In this document: positions 52,542 through 60,198 of the stretch, piece by piece
Layout of the letters: every line of letters begins with the position of its first letter
Numbering within the stretch: position 1 is the first letter of the stretch
Source: a virus
Virus record (IMG/VR): IMGVR_UViG_3300037264_001719
Span: 18,332 to 82,331 of that record
DNA: 64,000 bases
Strand: one strand, 5' to 3'
The notes under the pieces: model-generated
Databases searched by the model: none
What the model saw: the letters and a program-made list of their open reading frames with translations, nothing else
What the model was told of the DNA's origin: nothing
Position numbers and translations under genes: made by a program

Positions 52542-52957
52542 AGACCGCGTTCAGCGCCAATCAGTTCACGCCGACACAATGGGACACCGCCGAGGACAAG
52601 GCGAAGTTCGCCAACCATTTCCTCAACTTTGTTGAGAGCGGATTTGCGGAGTCCAAGTTCCCGAAGTGGTTCTACAAGAGGCTGTCGATGACGTTCGGGC
52701 ACATCGCCCACTTCGACCAGAGCGGGTTCTTCGCGGAGTTCTTCACGACCACGAGGGGCCGGGTGGACTTCATCCGGCAGACCCTCCAGTACCCGGGTTA
52801 CGGAGACCCGGGGTACACCTACTGCGACGTTGAGAAGGTGTTGCAGGTCGCGCTTCTGGAAATGAACGTGCTGGAGAAGGTTCGGCGCGACCACGAGCAG
52901 GCTGTCGAGACTTCCGAGCGCGGGGAGCTTTCCCGGCTCAAGGCCAAATACCAGTAA
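52538..52957 (+). CDS. Conserved-looking phage protein of unknown function
   Basis: Encodes 139 residues from GTG 52538. The sequence WFYKRLSMTFGHIAHFDQSG and FFAEFFTTTRGRVDFIRQTL has the feel of a small phage family I have seen in other genomes but cannot name. The rest is helical and charged. Its start overlaps the preceding stop. Confidence 0.78.
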   Translation: MKTAFSANQFTPTQWDTAEDKAKFANHFLNFVESGFAESKFPKWFYKRLSMTFGHIAHFDQSGFFAEFFTTTRGRVDFIRQTLQYPGYGDPGYTYCDVEKVLQVALLEMNVLEKVRRDHEQAVETSERGELSRLKAKYQ

Positions 52958-52968
52958 GGGAGGAAATC

Positions 52969-53196
52969 ATGGGTAGACCGAGGACCAACTTCAAGTGCGC
53001 CATCTGCAAGAAGAACGGCTTCCCGGCCTTGCGGAACCTTCGGACGCACGAGCGGAATATGCACGGGATTTTCCAGCGGAAGGACAAGGCTCCAGAGGCT
53101 CCGGGCCTCGCCACGGAGACCATCGTTCGGGAGTCGATCTGTTTCTGCCCGTTCTGCGGGAAGCAGTTGCCGAACGCGACCATCATCAAGAACTAG
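52969..53196 (+). CDS. Zinc-finger protein (C2H2 plus ribbon)
   Basis: Encodes 75 residues with AAGGGAGG upstream. FKCAICKKNGFPALRNLRTH then ERNMH is a C2H2 finger (CxxC...HxxxxH-like). The C-terminal FCPFCGKQL is a lone CxxC knuckle. Likely DNA, RNA or protein binding in takeover. Confidence 0.8.
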   Translation: MGRPRTNFKCAICKKNGFPALRNLRTHERNMHGIFQRKDKAPEAPGLATETIVRESICFCPFCGKQLPNATIIKN

Positions 53197-53204
53197 GAGG
53201 GTGC

Positions 53205-53420
53205 ATGAACGTGGACGAAGGACTAACGAAGGGCGACGTTGTGCAGATTGACCCCGCCCACGACGAGCGGTTCGGTGGATGTTTCATGGTCGTCACGGAG
53301 CCCAAGAGCTTCGGTGCCCAAGGCTACGTCTCTACGCCCGGAGTGAAGGGCCTCGCGTACTACCGCTGTCCTTGGGCCGGGATGCACAAGATCGGCAAGG
53401 CTGAATGGGTTTCGGAATAG
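53205..53420 (+). CDS. Small hypothetical protein, SH3-like strand pattern
   Basis: Encodes 71 residues from ATG 53205 (AGGAGGGTGC upstream). GDVVQIDPAHDERFGGCFMV, then VTEPKSFGAQGY and AEWVSE resemble small SH3-like or PemK-like barrels of phages that bind nucleic acid or protein. Function unknown. Confidence 0.75.
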   Translation: MNVDEGLTKGDVVQIDPAHDERFGGCFMVVTEPKSFGAQGYVSTPGVKGLAYYRCPWAGMHKIGKAEWVSE

Positions 53421-53438
53421 CTCAAACTAGGAGGATAC

Positions 53439-53747
53439 ATGAAGACGAAGGACTTGGTGCCCCGGCATCCGATTCGGATGTTCGCCACGATGGAGAAGAA
53501 GGCGAGGAACTCCCTTCTCAACACGGTGATCTACCTCGGTGAGCGGGGATTCCACGCGAAGACCATCGCCAAGGTCGCAGGGATCACGCCCTCGCAGGTG
53601 TACGCGATCTGCAACAAGTTCCAAGTGAAGCTCCGGGCGTACCGGGACGGACAGACGGAGCCCGCCGAGCGGATCATCCGCAAGTCCCCCACCATCACGG
53701 TGCGGATGGTCTCGTGGGAGAAGGTTAAAGCCGCTTTGGAGGAATAG
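53439..53747 (+). CDS. Helix-turn-helix DNA-binding protein
   Basis: Encodes 102 residues with AGGAGG upstream. Residues about 40-66 (GFHAKTIAKVAGITPSQVYA then ICNKF) form a resolvase/MarR-type helix-turn-helix. It may regulate phage or host genes. No sensing domain. Confidence 0.8.
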   Translation: MKTKDLVPRHPIRMFATMEKKARNSLLNTVIYLGERGFHAKTIAKVAGITPSQVYAICNKFQVKLRAYRDGQTEPAERIIRKSPTITVRMVSWEKVKAALEE

Positions 53748-53751
53748 TATT

Positions 53752-54072
53752 ATGCCGCCCGTTGGATTCCCCCGGTCCATCTTCGCCTACTGGAACGAGA
53801 GCGCGGCCAAGGTCATCGAAGCCGCCCTCCCGATCATGAAGCACTACAAGCGGAAGGGGCAAATGTTCGGGAAGTTCGACAGGGAGAAGCCGTGGTTCTG
53901 CCAGCTTTGGGGCGTGGTCGCTCCGGGCGAGAGCGGAGACCAGATCGGCGTCGCGGCCACGATGATGAACGAGCCGCTGGTCGAACTGCTGGCTTACGTC
54001 GAAGCGAGCATGGACAGCTACCCGCTCCTCATGACCAAGAGCCAGTTCGACCGTGAGTACGAATTGGATTGA
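53752..54072 (+). CDS. Hypothetical protein
   Basis: Encodes 106 residues from ATG 53752 (GGAGGAATAG upstream). Globular alpha/beta with ESAAKVIEAALPIMKHYKRK and an acidic end. No family recognised. Confidence 0.72.
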   Translation: MPPVGFPRSIFAYWNESAAKVIEAALPIMKHYKRKGQMFGKFDREKPWFCQLWGVVAPGESGDQIGVAATMMNEPLVELLAYVEASMDSYPLLMTKSQFDREYELD

Positions 54073-54083
54073 TGGGAGAAGCG

Positions 54084-54344
54084 ATGCAAGACGAAACGGA
54101 AGGCAAGCGGCGAGAACTGATCGAGGAGATCAACGTCAATCCGCTCAACCGGAAACAGCTTGAGTTCAGATGCGGCAAGGAAAACGTGTGGGACACGGAG
54201 GAATTGGGCCGGGACTTCGAGGTCGATTCCTTTCTCGCCCCGTTCGTTATCGTGATCCGAAAGAGCGACCGCAAGCGGGGGGCTCTGATGTTCCAGCACC
54301 TTCCCCGGTTCTACTTCCAGTTCAAGGAGCTTGGGGGAGGGTAG
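54084..54344 (+). CDS. Hypothetical protein
   Basis: Encodes 86 residues. ATG 54084 is preferred because GGGAG lies five bases upstream; an in-frame ATG at 54072 overlaps the previous stop. It contains LNRKQLEFRCGKENVWDTEE and ends GGG. Possibly DNA or protein binding (basic). Its C-terminal codons form the left arm of a hairpin. Confidence 0.72.
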   Translation: MQDETEGKRRELIEEINVNPLNRKQLEFRCGKENVWDTEELGRDFEVDSFLAPFVIVIRKSDRKRGALMFQHLPRFYFQFKELGGG

Positions 54345-54371
54345 CTCAATCGAAGGTTCAATTCCCTCCCC
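54334..54371 (+). other. tRNA-like hairpin at a transcript boundary
   Basis: GGGGAGGG (54334-54341) pairs perfectly with CCCTCCCC (54364-54371) over a 22-base loop that contains GTAGCTCAA-like and GGTTCAATTCC-like elements resembling tRNA D and T arms. There is no anticodon arm, so it is at best a tRNA relic or a terminator-like stem before the next promoter. Confidence 0.45.
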
Positions 54372-54377
54372 TCACTC

Positions 54378-54406
54378 TTGACAAAGAACTAATAACCGGG
54401 TATAAT
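54378..54406 (+). promoter_or_regulatory. Perfect consensus promoter
   Basis: TTGACA (54378-54383), 17 bases, TATAAT (54401-54406): the full sigma70 consensus. The downstream ATG is at 54413, about where transcription should start, so the mRNA would be leaderless or nearly so. Confidence 0.88.
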
Positions 54407-54412
54407 AACAAA

Positions 54413-55162
54413 ATGCTAAACGCATACGAAGACCTGATCGGAACGCCGCGCTACCCGCTCGGGCATTCCGGGCTCAAGCGAGTCTTCACCAACCCCTCCA
54501 CGCGAATCGAAGACGAGGGGCTGGCGGCGCTCATTCGGAAGGTTCACGCCAGCCGCCCGTTCCAGTTCGGACAATGTTATTCCAACGTCGAGCGGGCAGT
54601 CGCCAACGCGAAAGGGAACGGATGGAAGAACGTCCTCCCGTTTGCGGGCTGGCTGATGATTAAGGATCAGGAGCCAATTCACCATGCGTGGTTCGTCTTG
54701 ACGGTCGGCGGCGAGTCCAAGCCCATCGACCTCTCCTCTTTCACCGTCCCGGCCCCCGAACTCAAGGCGCTCGATGAGGCACTTGCGAAGGAGAGCGCGG
54801 AACGTCTTCGGGACGCCAAGAAGAAGACCGAGGGCCTGCCCGCCGCCGAAGCCAATCAGATCGTGAAACAGGCGTGGCTCGATTGGCAGATCGAATGCCG
54901 CCAGAGATCGAGCGCGGTCTTTCGTCCCTACGAGACGGGCGACATCGTTTCGTGTCGCGTGTGGGGAGACGTTCCGGTCGGGCACGTCTACATCGGCTGT
55001 CCTTGTCTCCCGAACGAGGCTCGGAACATTTTCCTGAGATGGCATCCGAGGTACGGGAAGCAGAGCAACCATGCAGGAGCCGCCGAGCCGACTGTCATGC
55101 AGTTGGTCGAACAGGGCCGGGTGGCGGATGCCCGAGCGAAGCTCTCGAAGGAGACTGAGTGA
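54413..55162 (+). CDS. Predicted Cys-His-Asp (transglutaminase/papain-like) protein 2
   Basis: Encodes 249 residues from ATG 54413. A triad-like set: Cys55 in FQFGQCYSNVE, His91 in IHHAWFVLT and Asp106 in PIDLSS. It is the closest relative in architecture to the proteins at 51993 and 55162. A charged C-terminal half (KKKTEGLPAAEANQIVKQAW) is added. The start is unusual: no ribosome site, at the predicted transcription start of a perfect promoter. Function unknown. Confidence 0.8.
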   Translation: MLNAYEDLIGTPRYPLGHSGLKRVFTNPSTRIEDEGLAALIRKVHASRPFQFGQCYSNVERAVANAKGNGWKNVLPFAGWLMIKDQEPIHHAWFVLTVGGESKPIDLSSFTVPAPELKALDEALAKESAERLRDAKKKTEGLPAAEANQIVKQAWLDWQIECRQRSSAVFRPYETGDIVSCRVWGDVPVGHVYIGCPCLPNEARNIFLRWHPRYGKQSNHAGAAEPTVMQLVEQGRVADARAKLSKETE

Positions 55163-55800
55163 TGAAGATTCCAGAGAAGCTGACCGTCGAGGAAGTCCAG
55201 AAGGCCATCAAGATTCCTGCGAAGAAGTGGCATGGACGGTGCTACGAGATCGCCTGTGCCATCGTCAGCGCCAAGCTCGTCAAGGGGCGTGCGGTGTATG
55301 GGCACTACTTGGGTCCGGTCGCCAAGACGGGATATTGGGCCGAACGCCGGGGACAGGGGTTCCAGCGTCACGGCTGGATTCTCCTCTCCGATGGTCGCGT
55401 CCTCGATCCGACGCGCTGGAGCTTTGAGGACAAGGAGCCGTACCTCGCACTCGTCGAGCGGAGCACTCTCAGGGACTACGACGAAGGGGGGAACGCCTTC
55501 CGTGCCGCGATGATGGGACCGCCGCCCGCCTTCCAGAAGACCGAGAAGGGGATGGACGTGTACGCGAAGCGGAGGCTCAAGATCATCAAGCTCAAGATCG
55601 GGGTCCTCGCTCGGCAGGAGATCATGCGACTCCTCAATCATCCTCCCGCGACGACGTGGCAGATGGTCCATTGGGTCGCCAATCTCCCGCCTGCGACTCT
55701 TGGCCCTGCCGCCCCGGAAGTCTTCCGGGCCATCGTCAAAGCGGGCCTGTCAACTTCGATCCCCTACGACAACCGGGTGGCGGTGCTCGGTGATAAGTGA
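55162..55800 (+). CDS. Predicted Cys-His-Asp (transglutaminase/papain-like) protein 3
   Basis: Encodes 212 residues from ATG 55162 overlapping the upstream stop; a GTG three bases earlier is also possible. Cys27 in HGRCYEIACAIV, His70 in QRHGWILLSDG and Asp82 in VLDPTRWSF form the same triad pattern. The C-terminal part is helical (VYAKRRLKIIKLKIGVLARQ). It is co-transcribed with the previous homologue-like gene. Confidence 0.75.
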   Translation: MKIPEKLTVEEVQKAIKIPAKKWHGRCYEIACAIVSAKLVKGRAVYGHYLGPVAKTGYWAERRGQGFQRHGWILLSDGRVLDPTRWSFEDKEPYLALVERSTLRDYDEGGNAFRAAMMGPPPAFQKTEKGMDVYAKRRLKIIKLKIGVLARQEIMRLLNHPPATTWQMVHWVANLPPATLGPAAPEVFRAIVKAGLSTSIPYDNRVAVLGDK

Positions 55801-55807
55801 TCTCAAA

Positions 55808-56458
55808 ATGTCTGAGTCCGAAATCTCCAAGGATCAGGTCATCGAGCACCTGCGTCGGGCGCTGGCCGACCTGCAACGGAAGGCCGATGTTTTGAGCAAC
55901 GCCCTTGTTACGATTGACCGCGCCGTGGACAAGGCGGCGATGAGATACCTCTCATCTACGGTCCCCCACGGGAATTTGAGGTTTTCCGAGTTCCTCGAAC
56001 TTCTCGTGTGCGAGATCAAGAGGGCGCTCAACAAAAAATGGGGGAGTCGCGCCGAAATTCGTGGTTGGGTGAAGACGGCCATCAAGGAGGATATTGAGGA
56101 GCGGATCGAGAAGAGAATTGACTCGTTGATGCCTTCGATAAAGAAGAAGCTCTCGGAGTACGTTACGATCCCGGTCCTCATCCGGCCCGCAAAGCCGAGG
56201 ATGGGGCAAGAGATTCCGCCGTTCGCCGCGATGTCCGTCCGGGGAAAGATCAAGCATGGAAGAGGGCAGACCCCGGAGGATGCTTACGCCTCTCTCCGAG
56301 AGCGCCTCATCCTCGAACTCAGCGTCGCAGGCTATCGGATTCTCCAGAGTCAGGACGGGAATCTCGTCCCCATCTTCCAGAAATCCGAGCCCTATCTCAC
56401 CGAGGAGATCGAGGGCTTCAAGATCATAGCTCGAATCCAAAAGGAGGGAGCCCCGTGA
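55808..56458 (+). CDS. Hypothetical coiled-coil protein
   Basis: Encodes 216 residues from ATG 55808; GTG 55790 is a possible earlier start, and neither has a strong ribosome site. The N-terminal 60 residues are heptad-like, with further helices (SRAEIRGWVKTAIKEDIEER). Its stop overlaps the next GTG. Function unknown. Confidence 0.7.
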   Translation: MSESEISKDQVIEHLRRALADLQRKADVLSNALVTIDRAVDKAAMRYLSSTVPHGNLRFSEFLELLVCEIKRALNKKWGSRAEIRGWVKTAIKEDIEERIEKRIDSLMPSIKKKLSEYVTIPVLIRPAKPRMGQEIPPFAAMSVRGKIKHGRGQTPEDAYASLRERLILELSVAGYRILQSQDGNLVPIFQKSEPYLTEEIEGFKIIARIQKEGAP

Positions 56459-56727
56459 AGACGTTTGGACAGACCATCCATGATCGCCGCAAGGAGAAGG
56501 GCCTCTCGCTCGAAGTCGTCGCCCGGATGTGCGGAACGCACAAAGGGTACATCAGCGGGATCGAGGGCCGGAAGGTCAATCCGTGTTCGGCCAAAATCAC
56601 CGAGCGACTCTGCAAGGCGCTCGATCTCGATGCCGAGCGGATGATCGCTCTCGGCTGGATCGAGAAGTCCCCCGCCAAGATCAGGGGGTTGATGGAACGC
56701 TGGTACAAGGCTGAATTCGGAGAGTAG
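56455..56727 (+). CDS. XRE-family helix-turn-helix regulator
   Basis: Encodes 90 residues from GTG 56455. FGQTIHDRRKEKGLSLEVVA, then MCGTHKGYISGIEGRKVNPC is a Cro/C1-type HTH (helices about 18-38). This is a small phage or host-targeting transcription regulator. No operator pair was identified. Confidence 0.88.
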   Translation: MKTFGQTIHDRRKEKGLSLEVVARMCGTHKGYISGIEGRKVNPCSAKITERLCKALDLDAERMIALGWIEKSPAKIRGLMERWYKAEFGE

Positions 56728-56729
56728 CC

Positions 56730-56897
56730 ATGCCGACCAAGAAAGACGGCCCTCCAGCCTGTGCGTTCTGCGGGATCGAACTCAAGGATGGCAAGTGCCA
56801 AGAATGCGGCGGATGGACCGACAGTTACGGCCTCTTCCACAGACGGGAGTGCGGCGGCGGGTTCCACGAGAAGTGTGAGGAGAAACTCAAGTCGTGA
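56730..56897 (+). CDS. Small zinc-ribbon protein
   Basis: Encodes 55 residues between the XRE gene and the next one. Cysteine pairs CAFC and CQEC and a C-terminal CGGGFHEKC form two zinc knuckles. Its TGA overlaps the following GTG, supporting translation. No family recognised. Confidence 0.72.
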   Translation: MPTKKDGPPACAFCGIELKDGKCQECGGWTDSYGLFHRRECGGGFHEKCEEKLKS

Positions 56898-57943
56898 GAA
56901 AACTGATCCCCGCGTCCGAACCGACCAAGACGGAACTCATCCGAGAGGCCCAAGAGTTCTTCTCCTCCCTCGTCTCACAACTCTTCGAGAAGGAGAAGGT
57001 CGTGCCCACTTGCGGGCGCGGGTGCGCGGCGTGCTGTTACGAGCCCGTGTACGTTGAGAGGACGGAGGCGGGAATCGCCATCCACGCCTTGAAGCAACTG
57101 CCGCACGCCCGGCAGAGGGAGATCAAGCACAGGCTCCGCGAGGTGGTCGAGAAGTTCCGGGCGTCCGAAGTCTTCAAGGCCCGGATGCCCCGGGCGGTCG
57201 AGTATCGGAAGCTCGGGCTCGCCTGTCCCTTCCTCGACCTCAAGACCCGGGACTGCATGATCTACAACAGCCGCCCCTTCGGGTGCCGTGCCCACTTCGC
57301 GGTCTCCCCTCGGGTGAACTGCGAAGACCTCACCAAGCACGACGACATCATGCTTGTCAAGCCCGGACCCGAAGTGGACCTCCTCATGGGGAAGGCGATG
57401 TTCGACTCCGGGCATGGGGAGATGGATCACTTCGTCCTCCTTCTCGCGGAGGAACTTTTCGGGGAACAGATCGAGAGCGGCTCCCGGGAAATCTACGGGA
57501 ACACCGACGACGAAGCGGAACTCTGGAGGCGAGCCATGAGCGCACTCGTGATCGACGAGCAGGCCAAGGCGCAGGTCAAGGAAGTCCTCGACTTCGCCTC
57601 GAAGCGGGAGAACTGGCGGACGTTCGGAGAGGGGGCTCCCCCGGGCGAGAGGCCGGGATACGTCACACAACTCACTCGCTTCCGGTGCGTCTACTCCGTG
57701 ACCATCATGAACGGCCTGCCCTTCCGCCATTTCTCCCTCTCCGTCCCTCAGAATCTCCCCCACCCCATCGTGACGTTCACCATCGCCAAGATGTTCGGGT
57801 TCACCGGGGGAGAGGAGCAGGGAACGGGCGAGGACGCCACGGTGGTTGGTCCCGGCCCGGACTGGCAGATGGGGCCGCATCAGGACGAGCGGGCCATCGT
57901 CATCGTTCAACGACTGCCGGAGGAAACGAGCCATGCCTCGTAA
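56894..57943 (+). CDS. YkgJ-type cysteine-cluster protein with C-terminal extension
   Basis: Encodes 349 residues from GTG 56894. CGRGCAACCYEPV (Cys40, 44, 47, 48) and CPFLD followed by DCMIYNSRPFGCRA form the YkgJ/Fe-S or zinc cluster. The C-terminal 100 residues add FRHFSLSVPQNLPHPIVTF, a phage-type beta module. A second YkgJ-like gene lies 1 kb downstream. Function unknown; metal or Fe-S chemistry likely. Confidence 0.8.
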   Translation: MRKLIPASEPTKTELIREAQEFFSSLVSQLFEKEKVVPTCGRGCAACCYEPVYVERTEAGIAIHALKQLPHARQREIKHRLREVVEKFRASEVFKARMPRAVEYRKLGLACPFLDLKTRDCMIYNSRPFGCRAHFAVSPRVNCEDLTKHDDIMLVKPGPEVDLLMGKAMFDSGHGEMDHFVLLLAEELFGEQIESGSREIYGNTDDEAELWRRAMSALVIDEQAKAQVKEVLDFASKRENWRTFGEGAPPGERPGYVTQLTRFRCVYSVTIMNGLPFRHFSLSVPQNLPHPIVTFTIAKMFGFTGGEEQGTGEDATVVGPGPDWQMGPHQDERAIVIVQRLPEETSHAS

Positions 57944-58112
57944 GAAGAAAGACGTGCGGCGGGGGCCTCGCCGTTCCGACGAGTGCGCGTGGTGCGCCTA
58001 CAAGTTGAGGAAAGGCTGGCGTTGGTACTCGGACTACATGGGGGGCAAACACCGGATGCACGCGGCCTGTCTGATACGCCAGAGGGTTTCGGAGATGATG
58101 AATTTGGAGTGA
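57933..58112 (+). CDS. Small basic zinc-finger protein
   Basis: Encodes 59 residues from ATG 57933 (GGAGGAAACGAGCC upstream), overlapping the previous stop by 11 bases. MPRKKKDVRRGPRRSDE is strongly basic, and ECAWCAYKL with HRMHAACLI forms a zinc knuckle. Probably nucleic-acid binding. Confidence 0.72.
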   Translation: MPRKKKDVRRGPRRSDECAWCAYKLRKGWRWYSDYMGGKHRMHAACLIRQRVSEMMNLE

Positions 58113-58114
58113 CG

Positions 58115-58606
58115 ATGACCTTCGACGAACTACGCAACGAGATAGCCGAGATCAACTCGGGGGCTCTGCTCGCTGACGGCTACGAGGCCGCGCTCATCGG
58201 GTATGTCGAGCGGTTCGGACAGCCGCCGCTCGCCCTCTACGACCGGAGGAAGTGCATCGAGATTCTGATGAAGCGCGACGGCATGACGGACGAGGAAGCC
58301 AATGAGTTCTTCGAGTTCAACACCATCGGGGCGTGGATGGGTGAGAGCACCCCGGCCTTTGCGACGATCCTCTCCGCTGGCAAGAAGGGTCGGTTCACGG
58401 GGCTCCTCGACAACTGCTGCCTTCGGATCAACGAGGGCGACTTGATCCGGGTCGGGATGCGGCGTAAGGACGACAGGGGATGGACGATTCATCGCGTCGT
58501 TTGGCTGGCGAGCGACCGGGAATGGGGACTTGAGGACCCCAAGACGGGGGAGCGTGAGGGGATGCAATTGGATCAGGAACTACGGGCGAAGGTGGTCAAG
58601 CGATGA
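58115..58606 (+). CDS. Phage protein of unknown function (two-part)
   Basis: Encodes 163 residues. The first half (GYEAALIGYVERFGQPPLAL, CIEILMKRDGMTDEEANEFF, FNTIGAWMGESTPAF) matches a widespread small phage protein of unknown role. The second half (residues about 90-163), rich in basic and Trp residues, appears fused on and is unassigned. Confidence 0.82.
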   Translation: MTFDELRNEIAEINSGALLADGYEAALIGYVERFGQPPLALYDRRKCIEILMKRDGMTDEEANEFFEFNTIGAWMGESTPAFATILSAGKKGRFTGLLDNCCLRINEGDLIRVGMRRKDDRGWTIHRVVWLASDREWGLEDPKTGEREGMQLDQELRAKVVKR

Positions 58607-58935
58607 CTCCCGAGAAGATTCACGCCACCGAGCAGGTGCTCCTCGTCAACTCGGACCTCTGCGACCTCTACGAGAAGCGCGGAGTCCCCCGGGATGATCT
58701 TCTGGAAGTCTTTCGGCTGGCGACGAAGGCCAGCGCCCCTCCAGAAGACGAGGCGCTGAACGCCCTCTTCGACGAGATCAAGGTCAAGGCCAAGGCCGCG
58801 TGGACTGAAAGCCAGCGCGGGCGGCGGGACTTCCCGAAGATGCTCCACGACGGACTCAACGTGGTCGTGGAGTCCGTCTTCAAGGAGACGATCAAGGCGC
58901 TCTACCCGCAGGAGGCCCCCGATGTCAAAGCGTGA
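58603..58935 (+). CDS. Hypothetical helical protein
   Basis: Encodes 110 residues, overlapping both neighbours (ATGA at 58603-58606; 14 bases with the next gene). Mainly charged helices (EVFRLATKASAPPEDEALNA). No family recognised. Confidence 0.72.
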   Translation: MTPEKIHATEQVLLVNSDLCDLYEKRGVPRDDLLEVFRLATKASAPPEDEALNALFDEIKVKAKAAWTESQRGRRDFPKMLHDGLNVVVESVFKETIKALYPQEAPDVKA

Positions 58936-59428
58936 GTGCGGTCCCTGCTCGGTGTGTTGCACCCTCATGCGCGTTCCCGAGATCGACAAGGCGACGATGG
59001 TGCCGTGTCCGCAGGTTTGTAAAGGCGGCGGGTGCGGCATCTACGAGACCCGTCCGGGTTCCTGCAAATCGTTCGAGTGTATCTGGCTGCAAGACACGCG
59101 GGACATTCTCCAAGAGGACGACCGCCCCGACAGTCTCGGCCTCATGTTCTCCGTAATGTTCAAGACCGCCTTCGGGGACGTGCTGACCGCATGGAATGTC
59201 CACCCCGGCCAGCCGCTCACGGAGCGTGCGACACGAATCATCGAGAGGGTTGCGGAGAAGCAAGTGCTCCTCATCATCGACGGGAACCGCAGGTCCGTTG
59301 TCGGACCTCCCCGCGAGTTGCCCCGTATTCGCGCCATCATGGACGAGCGAAAGGCGTGGGCGAGCAAGCAGCCGGGAGGCGAGCGGCGATCCGGCGGGAA
59401 GGAACTATTTCCGAAAAAAAGGTCTTGA
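58922..59428 (+). CDS. YkgJ-type cysteine-cluster protein
   Basis: Encodes 168 residues. CGPCSVCCTLM (Cys6, 9, 12, 13) with CPQVC, GCGIYETRPGSC and FECIWL is the YkgJ-like metal cluster in its short form. The C-terminal tail is basic. It may be a metal-binding partner of the earlier, longer YkgJ-like protein. Confidence 0.82.
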   Translation: MSKRECGPCSVCCTLMRVPEIDKATMVPCPQVCKGGGCGIYETRPGSCKSFECIWLQDTRDILQEDDRPDSLGLMFSVMFKTAFGDVLTAWNVHPGQPLTERATRIIERVAEKQVLLIIDGNRRSVVGPPRELPRIRAIMDERKAWASKQPGGERRSGGKELFPKKRS

Positions 59429-59453
59429 CGAATATACGCATTTATGATATGAT
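59425..59453 (+). promoter_or_regulatory. Promoter overlapping the YkgJ-gene stop
   Basis: TTGACG (59425-59430), 17 bases, TATGAT (59448-59453). The predicted transcript starts near 59460, just upstream of the next gene. Confidence 0.72.
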
Positions 59454-59479
59454 GCTCTCTGCAAATGAGGGATAGGCAG

Positions 59480-60196
59480 ATGAAAGCAAAGCGAATCAAG
59501 ACCGACGAGAAGTGCCAGCGATGCAACGAGCGCGTCGCACAGTACGTCGTCGAAATTTTCGGGGAGACACTCTGCCTCCCCTGCTACCAACTCCTCCAGA
59601 TCGAGAACGACCGGAAGCCCACGGGGAAAGGCGAGGTGCTGGTCTACGACCACGCTGGCACGGACGCGACCAAGTTGGTTCAGAAGTGGGCTGAGGAGAC
59701 GCTCGCTCCGTTCAAGCTCGGGAACACGACTCTCTACGTCACGCTCAAGACTTCGCGGATCAAGGAGGGCGACGTGTGCCTCAAGTTCCGCGAGCCGAGG
59801 AGACCCAAGCACAAGCGGAACTGGCATCGGTGGATCGAGGGCCGTGTGCTCGTGCGCGAAGACCTTGCGTACCCGCACGAGAAGAAGATCGCAGTCTCGA
59901 CTTGCAAGATCATCGATCCTGTTGCGAAAGCGTTCCTGCCCCCCGGGGACAAGGGCTGGTTTTACGAGTACGATACGGTGACGTTCAGCGACGCCGCCGA
60001 AGCCTTCGCGTGGGGCGCGGGTTACGTTATGTTCAAGTTGCTCCGGCTCGTCAAGGCCGTGCCCGGTCTCGCCACCAAAGTCGGATGTCAGCGCGAGGCC
60101 GGGGTCTTCCTCAAGAAGTTCAGGGAGTGGCGAGGCAAGAAGCATCAGACCTCCAGCCGGAAGAAGACCGATCAGCCGCTTGCGTTCGTGGGGTAA
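59480..60196 (+). CDS. Zinc-ribbon protein of unknown function
   Basis: Encodes 238 residues. ATG 59480 has GAGGG at the right spacing; an ATG at 59465 would leave almost no leader. CQRC and CLPC near the N-terminus form a zinc ribbon. The rest has basic and aromatic stretches (HKRNWHRWIEGRVLVREDLA). Possibly nucleic-acid binding. Confidence 0.75.
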   Translation: MKAKRIKTDEKCQRCNERVAQYVVEIFGETLCLPCYQLLQIENDRKPTGKGEVLVYDHAGTDATKLVQKWAEETLAPFKLGNTTLYVTLKTSRIKEGDVCLKFREPRRPKHKRNWHRWIEGRVLVREDLAYPHEKKIAVSTCKIIDPVAKAFLPPGDKGWFYEYDTVTFSDAAEAFAWGAGYVMFKLLRLVKAVPGLATKVGCQREAGVFLKKFREWRGKKHQTSSRKKTDQPLAFVG

Positions 60197-60198
60197 CA

